DNA of 64,000 nucleotides from Anaerolineae bacterium (lineage in GTDB: Bacteria; Chloroflexota; Anaerolineae; Anaerolineales; Anaerolineaceae): positions 124,001 to 188,000 of the forward strand of contig JABLXC010000001.1 of the NCBI GenBank assembly GCA_013178185.1, in the 5' to 3' direction. A program made the position numbers and the translations under genes. The notes beneath the pieces are model-generated. The model saw only the letters and a list, made by a program, of their open reading frames with translations, searched no databases and was not told the origin of the DNA. Of this stretch, positions 41,825 through 49,982 are shown piece after piece. How positions within the stretch are numbered: the first letter of the stretch is position 1; the number at the start of each line of letters is the position of its first letter.

Positions 41825-42682
41825 TCAGATACGTTCCAGCGCCTTTGAAAGCGCCCGGCTTGTAATCACCCCGGCAATGTGGCGGCGAAAAGCTGCGCTG
41901 GCCCGGATATCATCAATGGGTTGAATATCTCCCCGCGCCCGTTCACCTGCCTGTTGAAAAAGCTCTGCTGAAGGCTGTTGATTTTGCAAAAGCGCTTCCG
42001 CGCTGCGGCTTCGCACCACGGTGGGGGCAACAGATCCCAAAGCCAAACGGGCCACTTTAACTTTTCCCTGTTGAACTGTAAGAACCGCTGCGGCGTTTAC
42101 GATTGAAATTGCCTGCGCCTTACGAGCGCCGAATTTTACGAAAGCGCTGCCGCTCTCTGATTCGAGTGCATTGAAAGAAAAGCTGACGATAATTTCATCT
42201 GGTTTTCGGTCGATCTGGCGGTAACCCTTTATAAAATCGCTAATGGGTAGACTCCGGCTGCCTTCTGCGCCGTGCAGATTGACCCAGGCATCCAGCGCAT
42301 ACAAACAGGGCAACATGTCGCCAGCTGGTGAGGCATTGGCTACATTCCCGCCGATCGTCCCCATGTTTTGAATTTGATTCGCGCCAATCTGTCGGCTTGC
42401 TTCTACCAGAAGAAAGGCTTTACGCGCGAGAAGCTCCGATTGACGTATTTGCGCATAAGTCGCTGCCGCCCCGATATGGATTTTGCCATCCTGCTGAGAA
42501 ATCTCCCGCAAAGCGCCAACAGAACTGATATCTACTAACGTTGAAACAAGGCCTGGTTGAGCATTTAACTGTAATAGGAGATCTGTTCCTCCCGCAATCA
42601 AGCGAGCGCTGTCCTTTGAGCCTGCCAGGATTTGGACTGCGTCCTCAATATTTTGGGCGACATAATACTTTTTATAGAGCAT
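41825..42682 (-). CDS. FAD-binding subunit of the molybdenum hydroxylase (NdhF/CoxM-like)
   Basis: A 285-residue flavoprotein subunit that accepts electrons from the 2Fe-2S clusters and passes them to an external acceptor. Both FAD pyrophosphate motifs are present: IAGGTDLLL at 29-37 and TIGGNVANASPAGD at 109-122. The C-terminal CO-dehydrogenase-flavoprotein domain follows (about 175-285). GGAGGA lies 9 bases before the ATG. It is the first of the four hydroxylase genes, 88 bases after the 2Fe-2S protein gene. Confidence 0.93.
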   Translation of the reverse strand: MLYKKYYVAQNIEDAVQILAGSKDSARLIAGGTDLLLQLNAQPGLVSTLVDISSVGALREISQQDGKIHIGAAATYAQIRQSELLARKAFLLVEASRQIGANQIQNMGTIGGNVANASPAGDMLPCLYALDAWVNLHGAEGSRSLPISDFIKGYRQIDRKPDEIIVSFSFNALESESGSAFVKFGARKAQAISIVNAAAVLTVQQGKVKVARLALGSVAPTVVRSRSAEALLQNQQPSAELFQQAGERARGDIQPIDDIRASAAFRRHIAGVITSRALSKALERI

Positions 42683-42770
42683 GAGCCATTTTCCTCCTAT
42701 ACTGATTGCAGCAATTTAGAGTTGGTGTCTTGCTCATAAACCTGGTAAGCGCAAGCTATTTTCTTTCTCA

Positions 42771-43136
42771 TCAAAGTTCGACTACCAGGTCGCGGATTAC
42801 CTTTTTCTCATCATGGGGTTTGATGATGACATGCGCCCCTGGTTCAAGAGGAACCGCGCAACCTTTTACGCTCTGTCCCTGAACGCCGATTCGAAAACGG
42901 CAGGTGCCGCAAATCCCTCGCCCGCATTGTTGGTTGCGAAACGCGAGAGTGGGATCCATGTTTTCATAAATTTCCCGCAATAGCGTAAAAACACTCATCC
43001 GGCGCCGATAAGGGACGACATACGTCCGCATCGTCGGTTTTTCATCTACTGCAGGGTTAAACCGAAATATCTCTGCTGTGATTGGCTTTCCAATTTCTTC
43101 AAACTTTGTTGGATCAGGATGTAAAATGTGAGTCAT
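42771..43136 (-). CDS. Stand-alone 2Fe-2S protein like the N-terminal domain of fumarate reductase/SdhB
   Basis: A 121-residue protein equivalent to only the first domain of SdhB/FrdB. The plant-type cluster cysteines are C71, C76, C79 and C93 (CGRGICGTC then KGC), preceded by the RFNP and LREIYENMDPTLAFR segments usual in SdhB. The C-terminal domain that would bind the 4Fe-4S and 3Fe-4S clusters is absent. It lies 18 bases after the flavoprotein gene, and GAGGT precedes the ATG. With no membrane-anchor genes nearby, the pair is expected to be a soluble electron-transfer module. Confidence 0.85.
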   Translation of the reverse strand: MTHILHPDPTKFEEIGKPITAEIFRFNPAVDEKPTMRTYVVPYRRRMSVFTLLREIYENMDPTLAFRNQQCGRGICGTCRFRIGVQGQSVKGCAVPLEPGAHVIIKPHDEKKVIRDLVVEL

Positions 43137-43154
43137 TTTGCTCTACCTCTAGTT

Positions 43155-44936
43155 TCATTCATCAAGGACGCCAGCTTCAATGAGCGCGGGGTCGGCATGA
43201 CGCCGTTCCACGGTTCGATCTTTGATCCGAACAACCGGCGCATCGCTGATCATATATCCGCTCTGGTCTGATTTCTGGCGAACAATCGTATGCTTTTCCC
43301 ATTCCATGCGCTGGGTCGGAAAATCGGTGCGCCAATGATGCCCGCGACTTTCTTGCCGGGCCAGCGCAGAAGCTGCAACCATTTCAGCAAGATCCACCAT
43401 AAAGTGGGCTTCAATCGCTTCTTCCCATTCATAGTTATAGATTCGGACATCGTTCGAGACCTTGACACGCGGCAGATCATCCTGCCGCATGGCCTGCAAT
43501 AGGGCGATTGCTTTTTTCAAGCCTTCTTCACTTCGGCGATAATGGACGTAATCATGCATCACTGTTTTTACTTTTCTCTTTAACTCAATCGGCCGCATTA
43601 GTTCCCCGCTTGGGGCATGGAGAAAACTTTCAACCCGGGCGGTTTCCTCTGCGATGGCTTGCGCGTCCACTTTCCCCATTTCGACACCCTTTGCATACTC
43701 AGCCGCGCGAATCCCTGAACGATAGCCAAATACCTGTGTTTCCGCCAGCGCATTTCCGCTGGTGCGATTGGCGCCATGTACATTCCCGGCAACTTCTCCT
43801 GCGGCGAACAAACCTGCCATGGTGGTTTCTGACCATTCATTAATACGTACGCCACCCAGCGTAAAATGTGTGACCGGCATCACTTCAATGGGTTCTTTCA
43901 GAACATCCATCCCCAGATCTTTCAATTGGTTGTATGGCAGCGAATCAAGCTGTTTGAGGATTTTCATGATCTCTTCGCCAGAACGGGGCGATAAACTCAA
44001 ATCAATATAAACGCCTCCGTGAGGAGTCGCGCGACCCTCTTCTATTTCGCGGAACATCAATTTCATCATGACATCTCGCACCGGTAAGCGCTGAGTGTCT
44101 GGTAAAAAGCGTTCTCTGCGGCCATTCAACATTACACCGGCGCAATACTTGTCGGTCAATAGTCCTTCATATTGAACCAGCGTGCCTTCAACTTCTGATG
44201 GATAGCACAGCCCAGCCGGATAGAAAAGCATCATTTCCAGGTCTACCAGATCTGCGCCAGCCTGATAAGCCAAAAAGACACCGTCTCCGGTTAAACCGGG
44301 TTCGGTGTCAGTCCAACGCCACAATTCTGGATATCCGCCTGTTGCGAGAATAACCGCCCGCGCCTGAACCGTTACTACTTTGCCCTGGCGCATATCAAGC
44401 GCAATTAACCCATTGACCCGGTTGCCATTTTTTAGAAGGCGGGTTACGACCAAATCTTCCATAAATTGGATTGATTTATGTTTTCGGGCTTCGCGCAGCA
44501 AACTGACGGACATGGCATACCCATTTCCCATAATAACCAGGTTGCGTTCAAAAGAATGTCCGGGGTGAAGCACTTGCAGATATTTGCCGTTTTCTTTTGT
44601 GCGATACTTAAGTCCATATCGAGCCATATCCATCGCCCGTTCTGTTGATTCGGCGGTAAGCGCCTGGATCAGGTTTTCATCGCCCAGATAACGGCCTTCA
44701 AAACAGGTGTCTTCAAAAGCTATTTCTGGACTGTCCCGGTCATCTTCCATGGCAAAAGCAGCCTGATACGATGGGCAAGCCATGGGCGTGGCGCCGCTAT
44801 GCGCAGCCTGTCCTTTTGTCACCAATAAAACTCGCGATCCTTGTTCTGCAGCGGCAATAGCGGCGCGTAGCCCAGCCCCGCCTCCACCCACAACAACGAT
44901 GTCTGTCTCGATAACTTTCAAATCATTCGATTTCAT
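43155..44936 (-). CDS. Fumarate-reductase/succinate-dehydrogenase-type flavoprotein
   Basis: A 593-residue FAD oxidoreductase of the FrdA/SdhA/AprA family. The Rossmann motif GGGGAGLRAA begins at residue 17. H46 in AAHSGAT is placed like the His that binds FAD covalently in SdhA. The substrate-side region HFTLGGVRI followed by LFAAGEVAGNVHGANRTSGNAL matches the family's capping and active-site segments, with the catalytic-type Arg in GANR. AAGGAG lies 5 bases before the ATG. It heads the catabolic operon together with a minimal 2Fe-2S partner. A role in reducing or dehydrogenating an unsaturated pathway intermediate is inferred; respiratory SdhA is unlikely because SdhC and SdhD are missing. 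Confidence 0.88.
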   Translation of the reverse strand: MKSNDLKVIETDIVVVGGGGAGLRAAIAAAEQGSRVLLVTKGQAAHSGATPMACPSYQAAFAMEDDRDSPEIAFEDTCFEGRYLGDENLIQALTAESTERAMDMARYGLKYRTKENGKYLQVLHPGHSFERNLVIMGNGYAMSVSLLREARKHKSIQFMEDLVVTRLLKNGNRVNGLIALDMRQGKVVTVQARAVILATGGYPELWRWTDTEPGLTGDGVFLAYQAGADLVDLEMMLFYPAGLCYPSEVEGTLVQYEGLLTDKYCAGVMLNGRRERFLPDTQRLPVRDVMMKLMFREIEEGRATPHGGVYIDLSLSPRSGEEIMKILKQLDSLPYNQLKDLGMDVLKEPIEVMPVTHFTLGGVRINEWSETTMAGLFAAGEVAGNVHGANRTSGNALAETQVFGYRSGIRAAEYAKGVEMGKVDAQAIAEETARVESFLHAPSGELMRPIELKRKVKTVMHDYVHYRRSEEGLKKAIALLQAMRQDDLPRVKVSNDVRIYNYEWEEAIEAHFMVDLAEMVAASALARQESRGHHWRTDFPTQRMEWEKHTIVRQKSDQSGYMISDAPVVRIKDRTVERRHADPALIEAGVLDE

Positions 44937-44969
44937 TTAGTCTCCTTAACGAAACGATAGTTCTTAGTG

Positions 44970-45248
44970 TCAGATAATAACTTTGCATGGCATTCGGTTT
45001 TTCCTGATTGCCCAGGTATGCCGCAAGGTCAGTTCATAGGCGATTTTTCGGATCATCTGGGTCGTACACCGATTTTGCAGGCCATAACGTTCTATTTTCC
45101 GGTTGCACAAACTCTGAATTGGCCACGATCTTGAGCTGGCAACCTGTAAGAACGCCTTTCTTGCTTTCTTGTTAATGAAAGCAATTTTTACACTTTTTGG
45201 AACCGCCAGGCAGGTTGTTTCACCGTTGTTGTGCCTGATCTCGTTCAT
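44970..45248 (-). CDS. Hypothetical small basic protein upstream of the flavoprotein gene
   Basis: A 92-residue open frame whose ATG is preceded by AAAGGA at 7 bases. It ends 33 bases before the flavoprotein start in the same direction, so it could be the first gene of the operon. The product is basic, with many Arg and Lys and five Cys, and no recognised domain or membrane segment. Codon use and composition are not convincing, and chance cannot be excluded. Confidence 0.3.
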   Translation of the reverse strand: MNEIRHNNGETTCLAVPKSVKIAFINKKARKAFLQVASSRSWPIQSLCNRKIERYGLQNRCTTQMIRKIAYELTLRHTWAIRKNRMPCKVII

Positions 45249-46041
45249 ATCACTGTCCTTTATATCAGGCTATTGGAGGTTGGTTAATTCCCATTCAACT
45301 GAATTAATTTAGATCCTGACTGAACCACATTGCTGCCAGAAGTTCGAACCCGGTAGTCCCTTCAGGCAAAGCGGGTAAAGCGAATTAGGCTGTATAAGCC
45401 GTTGAGGGAAGTTCTTAACCCATGCCCAATTTTGGACAGTTTAAGTCCAGGCGAAATATGGGCTGCCCAATCCAGGAAATAAAGCGCGTTCACAGAAAAT
45501 TTAATCTGGAGCGGATTTCCTGGGGTGGCGGTTTTTTTCTTCATAGAAATGATATTGGGGAGATTAATTTCATGTATATGAAAATTATTTTAGTATGTGA
45601 AAATATTAACACACATGGCTATTGTCACAATAGTGATTATTGTCATGAAGTAATGTGACTTTCTTCGCTAATCTCAGTCAATTTTGTTGCCCCAAGGGAA
45701 AATAGACCTATGATTAACTATGGTGATCAATGAAAAGGGAGCATCAATGGATCGCAAATCCTTCTTGATAGCCATCCTGGCGATTGGGATAGCACTATCG
45801 TGAGACTGGAACGTTATCAAAGGATCATAAATGAAACCGCGCATCAACACGGCCAGAAGCTGGCTCGCGGCCATCGGGTGAAAGGCGTCAAAAACCTGCT
45901 CGAAATTCAAAGCCGATAAAGTTATGGCGGGGCTGTAGGGATGATCCTTGGCGGCGTTGTGATAAACCTGCTGGCTGCCGTGGTCGCGTACAGTATCTTC
46001 TTTTAGGACAGGCTAATCATAGCGATACTCAGGAGGAAAAG
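45249..46041. other. AT-rich, gene-poor region upstream of the catabolic operon
   Basis: About 790 bases without a convincing gene. The part around 45540-45660 falls to roughly a quarter GC by eye. It includes ATTGTCA repeated near 45622 and 45640, and TGTG-N10-CACA near 45597-45615, possible operator sequences. From 45744 on, short frames with protein-like codon use appear: a GTG frame at 45800-45919 (39 residues, basic) and an ATG frame at 45941-46006 (21 residues, glycine-zipper-like membrane helix). These may be remnants of a decayed gene. A tRNA T-arm-like string lies near 45340-45355. Confidence 0.35.
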
Positions 46042-46527
46042 ATGGGCGGCAATTCAATAATCATGATCGTTGTGGGATTAAGTTTAATGCTGGTGGGGGT
46101 TATCGTAACGATCTCTGGGGTCATCGCGCTGATACGGTCTAACAAGACCAAAAACTGGCCTGCCACGGATGGACAGGTTAACGAAGCGCACATCGAAGAA
46201 CGGCGCATGAACTATACGGTGAACCACCAGCGGCGGACGCGCATCACCTATGAGCCTGTGGTGAGCTACACCTACCAGGTTGGCGGAAGAACCTTCTCGG
46301 GCCATAAGATTCAGGAGATCACCAGCAGCTACAACCAGGAAAAAGCCGAACAGGTGGCGGCAGGTTACCCTGCCGGCGGCGCAGTGAAAGTCTATTACGA
46401 CCCCCAAAAACCCGAAAAAGCCGTGCTGGTTCCCGGCGGCGGTGGTGGGGGGATCGCCCTGATCGTTGGTGGGATCATTATGGGCGGTATCGGGCTGGTG
46501 CTGGTTATCTTGACGTTCTTGTTCTAA
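46042..46527 (+). CDS. DUF3592 membrane protein
   Basis: A 161-residue protein with an N-terminal helix (about 6-30), a central soluble domain and a C-terminal helix (about 135-160) led by a glycine run. The central part has WPATDGQVNEAHIEE, VSYTYQVGGRTFSG and VKVYYDPQKPEKAVLVPG, the defining DUF3592 pattern. AGGAGG lies 8 bases before the ATG. It is unlinked to the genes on either side. Function unknown; some members are found in secretion or toxin contexts. Confidence 0.88.
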   Translation: MGGNSIIMIVVGLSLMLVGVIVTISGVIALIRSNKTKNWPATDGQVNEAHIEERRMNYTVNHQRRTRITYEPVVSYTYQVGGRTFSGHKIQEITSSYNQEKAEQVAAGYPAGGAVKVYYDPQKPEKAVLVPGGGGGGIALIVGGIIMGGIGLVLVILTFLF

Positions 46528-46674
46528 ACCAGAAGAACGATCTACCAATTTCAAACAAATGGCGGATAAGAATAGGCGGGTCTGAAACCTGACCTCTTGC
46601 TTAAGGCGCGCGGCCTGGGGCTAAGAGAGGATATGCGCCAGTTTTTGATTCACCCATACAGGCGAGGCCTGCAT

Positions 46675-46692
46675 AGGCTTTTGTGAAAGCCT
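46675..46692 (+). other. Hairpin in the gap before the exporter operon
   Basis: AGGCTTT (46675-46681), loop TGTG, AAAGCCT (46686-46692). No T tract follows. The rest of the 275-base gap 46528-46802 holds nothing else recognisable. Confidence 0.35.
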
Positions 46693-46802
46693 CCCGAACC
46701 TTTCTGACACCTGATCCGTTCCCCAGGATGAGGTCTAGTCCCCTGAAATGCGGAGAAAATTGGGTGTAGAATTATTGCTGTTTTCAGAAAGGATGAGGCG
46801 CG

Positions 46803-48032
46803 ATGAAATTATTTCTTACCCTGGCTTGGCGAAATGCCTGGCGCCACCGGCGGCGAACCCTGATTGTTGTGCTCGCAATTGGGCTATGCATGGCGCTAAT
46901 GATGTGGTATGACGGTTTCGTGGGGGGATTTGAGCAGGCGATTTATTCCAACGCTGTCAAAGTGCTGGGCGGCAATATTCAGGTGCATGCCGCTGGTTAC
47001 CGCGAAAAAGCCGACACGACGCCTCTGCTGCCCCTTGAAAACGACCAGGCTATTTTGGACGCGGCGCTGGCGCAGCCACAGGTGGCGGCCGCTTCGCGGC
47101 GGATCATCACCAGTGGCCTTGCCACCAGTCGTCAGGGGGCGTTTCCGGTCAGCATTGTTGGAGTAGAACCAGAGCTGGAGCTGCCGGTGAGTCTGGTGGC
47201 GCAAAATGTTACTGCAGGGCGCTATCTCAAAGCGGATGACCTTGATGTAGCGTTTATCGGGAAAGGCCTGGCAGAGGCAATGGATGTTACGGTTGGAGAT
47301 CGCATCATGTTGGCAGGGCAAGCGTTGCACGAACAAACTCGTACCCGTACGATGACGATCATTGGCGTTTACGACGTTGGGATTCCTGAGATTGAAAAGC
47401 GCACCGTCTATATTTCTTTGGCCGAAGCCCAATACCTGTATAACCTGACCGGCCAATCAACTGAAGTCATGATTTCGCTGCACCGCCTGGGACAGGAAGA
47501 TGCCGTGATCAACAACATCCAACTGCTGGTAACAGGGTATGAAGTGGAGTCCTGGAAGACAAACTTCCCTGAGTTGCAATCAGCGCTGGAAAGCAAAGGC
47601 GGCGTGATGAACATTTTCAGCGTCATCATCCTATTGATATCCGGGATTGGGATTCTCAATCTGCTTTTGATGGCAGTCTTTGAACGCACGCGGGAGATCG
47701 GCATTTTAGGCGCGCTCGGCCTGCGTCCAGGCCAGATCTCGCTGCTCTTCATCCTGGAAGGATCGCTGATGGGCTTATTGGGCGTGATCTTCGGGGTCGG
47801 GTTGGGGCTGGCGATAAACTTTCTGCTTGGAAAGATTGGCTTTGATTTTGCCCAATTTTCATCCTGGACGGAATACATGGCTTTGGTCAGTGGCCGGGTG
47901 TATCCTACCCTTGGTACAGAAAAACTGGCGCTGCGCTCCCTGACAGCGCTCATCATCAGCATCCTGGCATCCTTTTATCCGGCGCGCGAGGCTTCTTTAA
48001 GCGAGCCCGCCGAGGCGTTGCATTACGTGTGA
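46803..48032 (+). CDS. ABC transporter permease, LolC/E-MacB (FtsX) family
   Basis: A 409-residue permease with an N-terminal helix (about 20-40, after WRNAWRHRRRTL), a large extracytoplasmic domain, and a C-terminal FtsX domain of three helices with [19 protein letters not shown] after the second helix. AAAGGATGAG precedes the ATG. It is followed 7 bases later by a second, related permease, then by the ATPase and an adaptor, so the exporter probably works with a permease heterodimer, as LolC and LolE do. No outer membrane is expected, so a true Lol function is unlikely. Confidence 0.9.
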   Translation: MKLFLTLAWRNAWRHRRRTLIVVLAIGLCMALMMWYDGFVGGFEQAIYSNAVKVLGGNIQVHAAGYREKADTTPLLPLENDQAILDAALAQPQVAAASRRIITSGLATSRQGAFPVSIVGVEPELELPVSLVAQNVTAGRYLKADDLDVAFIGKGLAEAMDVTVGDRIMLAGQALHEQTRTRTMTIIGVYDVGIPEIEKRTVYISLAEAQYLYNLTGQSTEVMISLHRLGQEDAVINNIQLLVTGYEVESWKTNFPELQSALESKGGVMNIFSVIILLISGIGILNLLLMAVFERTREIGILGALGLRPGQISLLFILEGSLMGLLGVIFGVGLGLAINFLLGKIGFDFAQFSSWTEYMALVSGRVYPTLGTEKLALRSLTALIISILASFYPAREASLSEPAEALHYV

Positions 48033-48039
48033 GGCATCC

Positions 48040-49260
48040 ATGCTCCAGTTATTCAAATTAGCATTCCGCAACCTCGGTCGCAACCGCCGTCGCTCGTTCT
48101 TTTCTGCTCTGGCGCTCGGAATGGGGTTGGCCATCCTCCTCCTGATGGCATCGGTTCTGGATGGGGAAATGCGCCAGGCGATGGAAGGCACCATCCGGTT
48201 GCAAAGTGGGCACCTGCAAGTGCGGGCTTCGACATATAACGAAGACAGAACCAGCCTGGCCTGGGAGGACCTGATCGAAAAACCGGACGAGATGGCAAGA
48301 AAGATCGCCAGCCTTGAGCCGGTGGCTGCCGCCACACCGCGCCTGTTTGCCAGTGGGATCGCAATGTCGGGGGATAAATCCCAGGGCGTTCGCGTCATCG
48401 GCATTGATCCTGCCTCAGCGGCCAATGAACCTTACATTAAAGGACTGGTCAACGGCGAGTTCCTGAAATCGGATGACCGGGACGGTATCCTGATTGGCTT
48501 GCCGCTGGCCGAGAAATTTGACTTAAATGTTGGCGACCGCCTCAGCCTGCTGATTAATACCTCGGATGGAAGCGTGGATACGCAAAACTTCGTCATTCGG
48601 GGGATCTACTCCACAAGGACCACACCCTACGATAAAAGCACCGTCTTTTTAACCCTGGCCAAAGCGCAAGCTATTACACGAACCGAAAACCATGCCAGCA
48701 TCATCTTCATCCTGCTTAAGGATCGCGCACAGACAGAGGCAGTGGTCAATGCGCTACAGGCTGGCAGCTTGCAAGTGAAAACCTGGATGCAAATGAACGA
48801 GCTGGTGCTCCAGACAGAACAGTTCGCTGATGCGTACATGATCGTCTTGTTCTTGATCGTCCTGGCCATTACAGCCACCGTGATCGTCAACACGCTGGTG
48901 ATGGCAGTCTTTGAGCGCACGCGGGAAATTGGAATTTTATCAGCCATTGGCATGCGGAGCAGTCGGATCATGGCGATGTTTTTTGCTGAGTCGGTACTGC
49001 TGGGGATCGGCGGCATTGTGATTGGGCTTATTTTGGGCGGTCTGATGGTAGTCTATGCCGCGAACATTGGTTTTTACATTGGCAATATGGGAGTGTCGGG
49101 TATGCTACTCGGAGACCGAATTTACGCTCACCTCACGTTGGGGGATACGATTACTTTAACTATTACAGCGCTGGTCGTTGCCCTATTGGCAGCGCTTTAC
49201 CCGGCGCTGCTGGCAGCCCGAATGGAGCCTGTGCAAGCGCTGCACGGCGGGAAGAAATAA
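48040..49260 (+). CDS. ABC transporter permease, second FtsX-family subunit
   Basis: A 406-residue paralogue of the preceding permease with the same layout: basic N-terminus [12 protein letters not shown], a first helix, an outer domain of about 210 residues ([13 protein letters not shown] resembling GGNIQVHAAGYRE in the partner), then three helices with [19 protein letters not shown]. The two genes surely arose by duplication. The ATPase gene follows after 16 bases. Confidence 0.9.
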   Translation: MLQLFKLAFRNLGRNRRRSFFSALALGMGLAILLLMASVLDGEMRQAMEGTIRLQSGHLQVRASTYNEDRTSLAWEDLIEKPDEMARKIASLEPVAAATPRLFASGIAMSGDKSQGVRVIGIDPASAANEPYIKGLVNGEFLKSDDRDGILIGLPLAEKFDLNVGDRLSLLINTSDGSVDTQNFVIRGIYSTRTTPYDKSTVFLTLAKAQAITRTENHASIIFILLKDRAQTEAVVNALQAGSLQVKTWMQMNELVLQTEQFADAYMIVLFLIVLAITATVIVNTLVMAVFERTREIGILSAIGMRSSRIMAMFFAESVLLGIGGIVIGLILGGLMVVYAANIGFYIGNMGVSGMLLGDRIYAHLTLGDTITLTITALVVALLAALYPALLAARMEPVQALHGGKK

Positions 49261-49276
49261 GCGCAAGGAGAACCTC

Positions 49277-49981
49277 ATGGAAGTCGTAAAAACTGAAAAT
49301 GTCAGCCGGATCTATAAAGTTGGAGAAGTGGAAACGATTGCACTGCGCGATGTTAGCCTTTCGATTGAAAACGGTGAATTTACAGCCCTGATTGGCCCTT
49401 CGGGTTCCGGAAAGACCACCCTGTTGCAATTGCTGGGATGCCTGGACCAGCCCACCAGCGGACGAGTGTGGATAAACGGTCAGGATGTTAGCCGTCTGAA
49501 CCGCAACCAGCGCGCTGACGTGCGGCGGGGAACGATTGGTTTCATCTTTCAATTCTTTGCGCTCATCCCAACGCTGACGGCTTATGAAAACGTTGAAATG
49601 CCCCTGTTATTAAACGGGCACGCTCCTTCCCAGCGGCGGGAAAGAGTCATGCAGCTTCTTGAAGCAGTGGGACTTACAGATCGAGCGAATAACCGGCCTG
49701 ACCAGTTAAGCGGCGGGCAACAACAACGTGTGGCCATTGCCCGCGCCCTGGCGCCGAACCCCTCTTTGATCCTGGCCGACGAACCAACTGCAAACCTGGA
49801 TACGCCCAATGGCAAACAGATCATGGAGATCATGGAGCGCCTAAACCGGGAAACCGGCGTTACCTTTGTATTTGCAACCCATGACCCGCGCGTCATCCAG
49901 TTCGCGCGGCGGGTGGTCGCGTTGAGCGACGGTCTGATTTCGAGCGATACAGTGATAGAACAGGCTGCCCCGGTGGTGTGA
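49277..49981 (+). CDS. ABC transporter ATP-binding protein, LolD/MacB type
   Basis: A 234-residue ATPase. Walker [10 protein letters not shown] (about 41-49), [16 protein letters not shown], signature [12 protein letters not shown], Walker B with [10 protein letters not shown] and switch ATHD are complete. AAGGAG lies 9 bases before the ATG at 49277; a longer frame starting at 49178 is within the upstream gene and rejected. It energises the two FtsX-type permeases upstream. A GTG-started adaptor gene begins one base after its stop. Confidence 0.93.
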   Translation: MEVVKTENVSRIYKVGEVETIALRDVSLSIENGEFTALIGPSGSGKTTLLQLLGCLDQPTSGRVWINGQDVSRLNRNQRADVRRGTIGFIFQFFALIPTLTAYENVEMPLLLNGHAPSQRRERVMQLLEAVGLTDRANNRPDQLSGGQQQRVAIARALAPNPSLILADEPTANLDTPNGKQIMEIMERLNRETGVTFVFATHDPRVIQFARRVVALSDGLISSDTVIEQAAPVV

Positions 49982-49982
49982 A

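Noticed and set aside
45340-45360. tRNA-like T-arm string on the minus strand
   Set aside because: The T stem pairs poorly and no acceptor, D or anticodon arm can be built around it.
45597-45615. Possible second Rex site (TGTG-N10-CACA)
   Set aside because: The half-site spacing is two bases longer than in the Rex consensus, so it is not called; it could belong to another regulator.
45674-45910. Minus-strand frame of 78 residues in the AT-rich region
   Set aside because: Part of it has protein-like codon use, but it begins with TTG, lacks a ribosome binding site and competes with an equally plausible plus-strand frame. Mentioned only as a possible gene relic.
46803-49981. Annotation as a true LolCDE lipoprotein-release system
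   Set aside because: Sequence fits the family, but Lol function requires an outer membrane, for which the window gives no evidence; a generic exporter call is safer.
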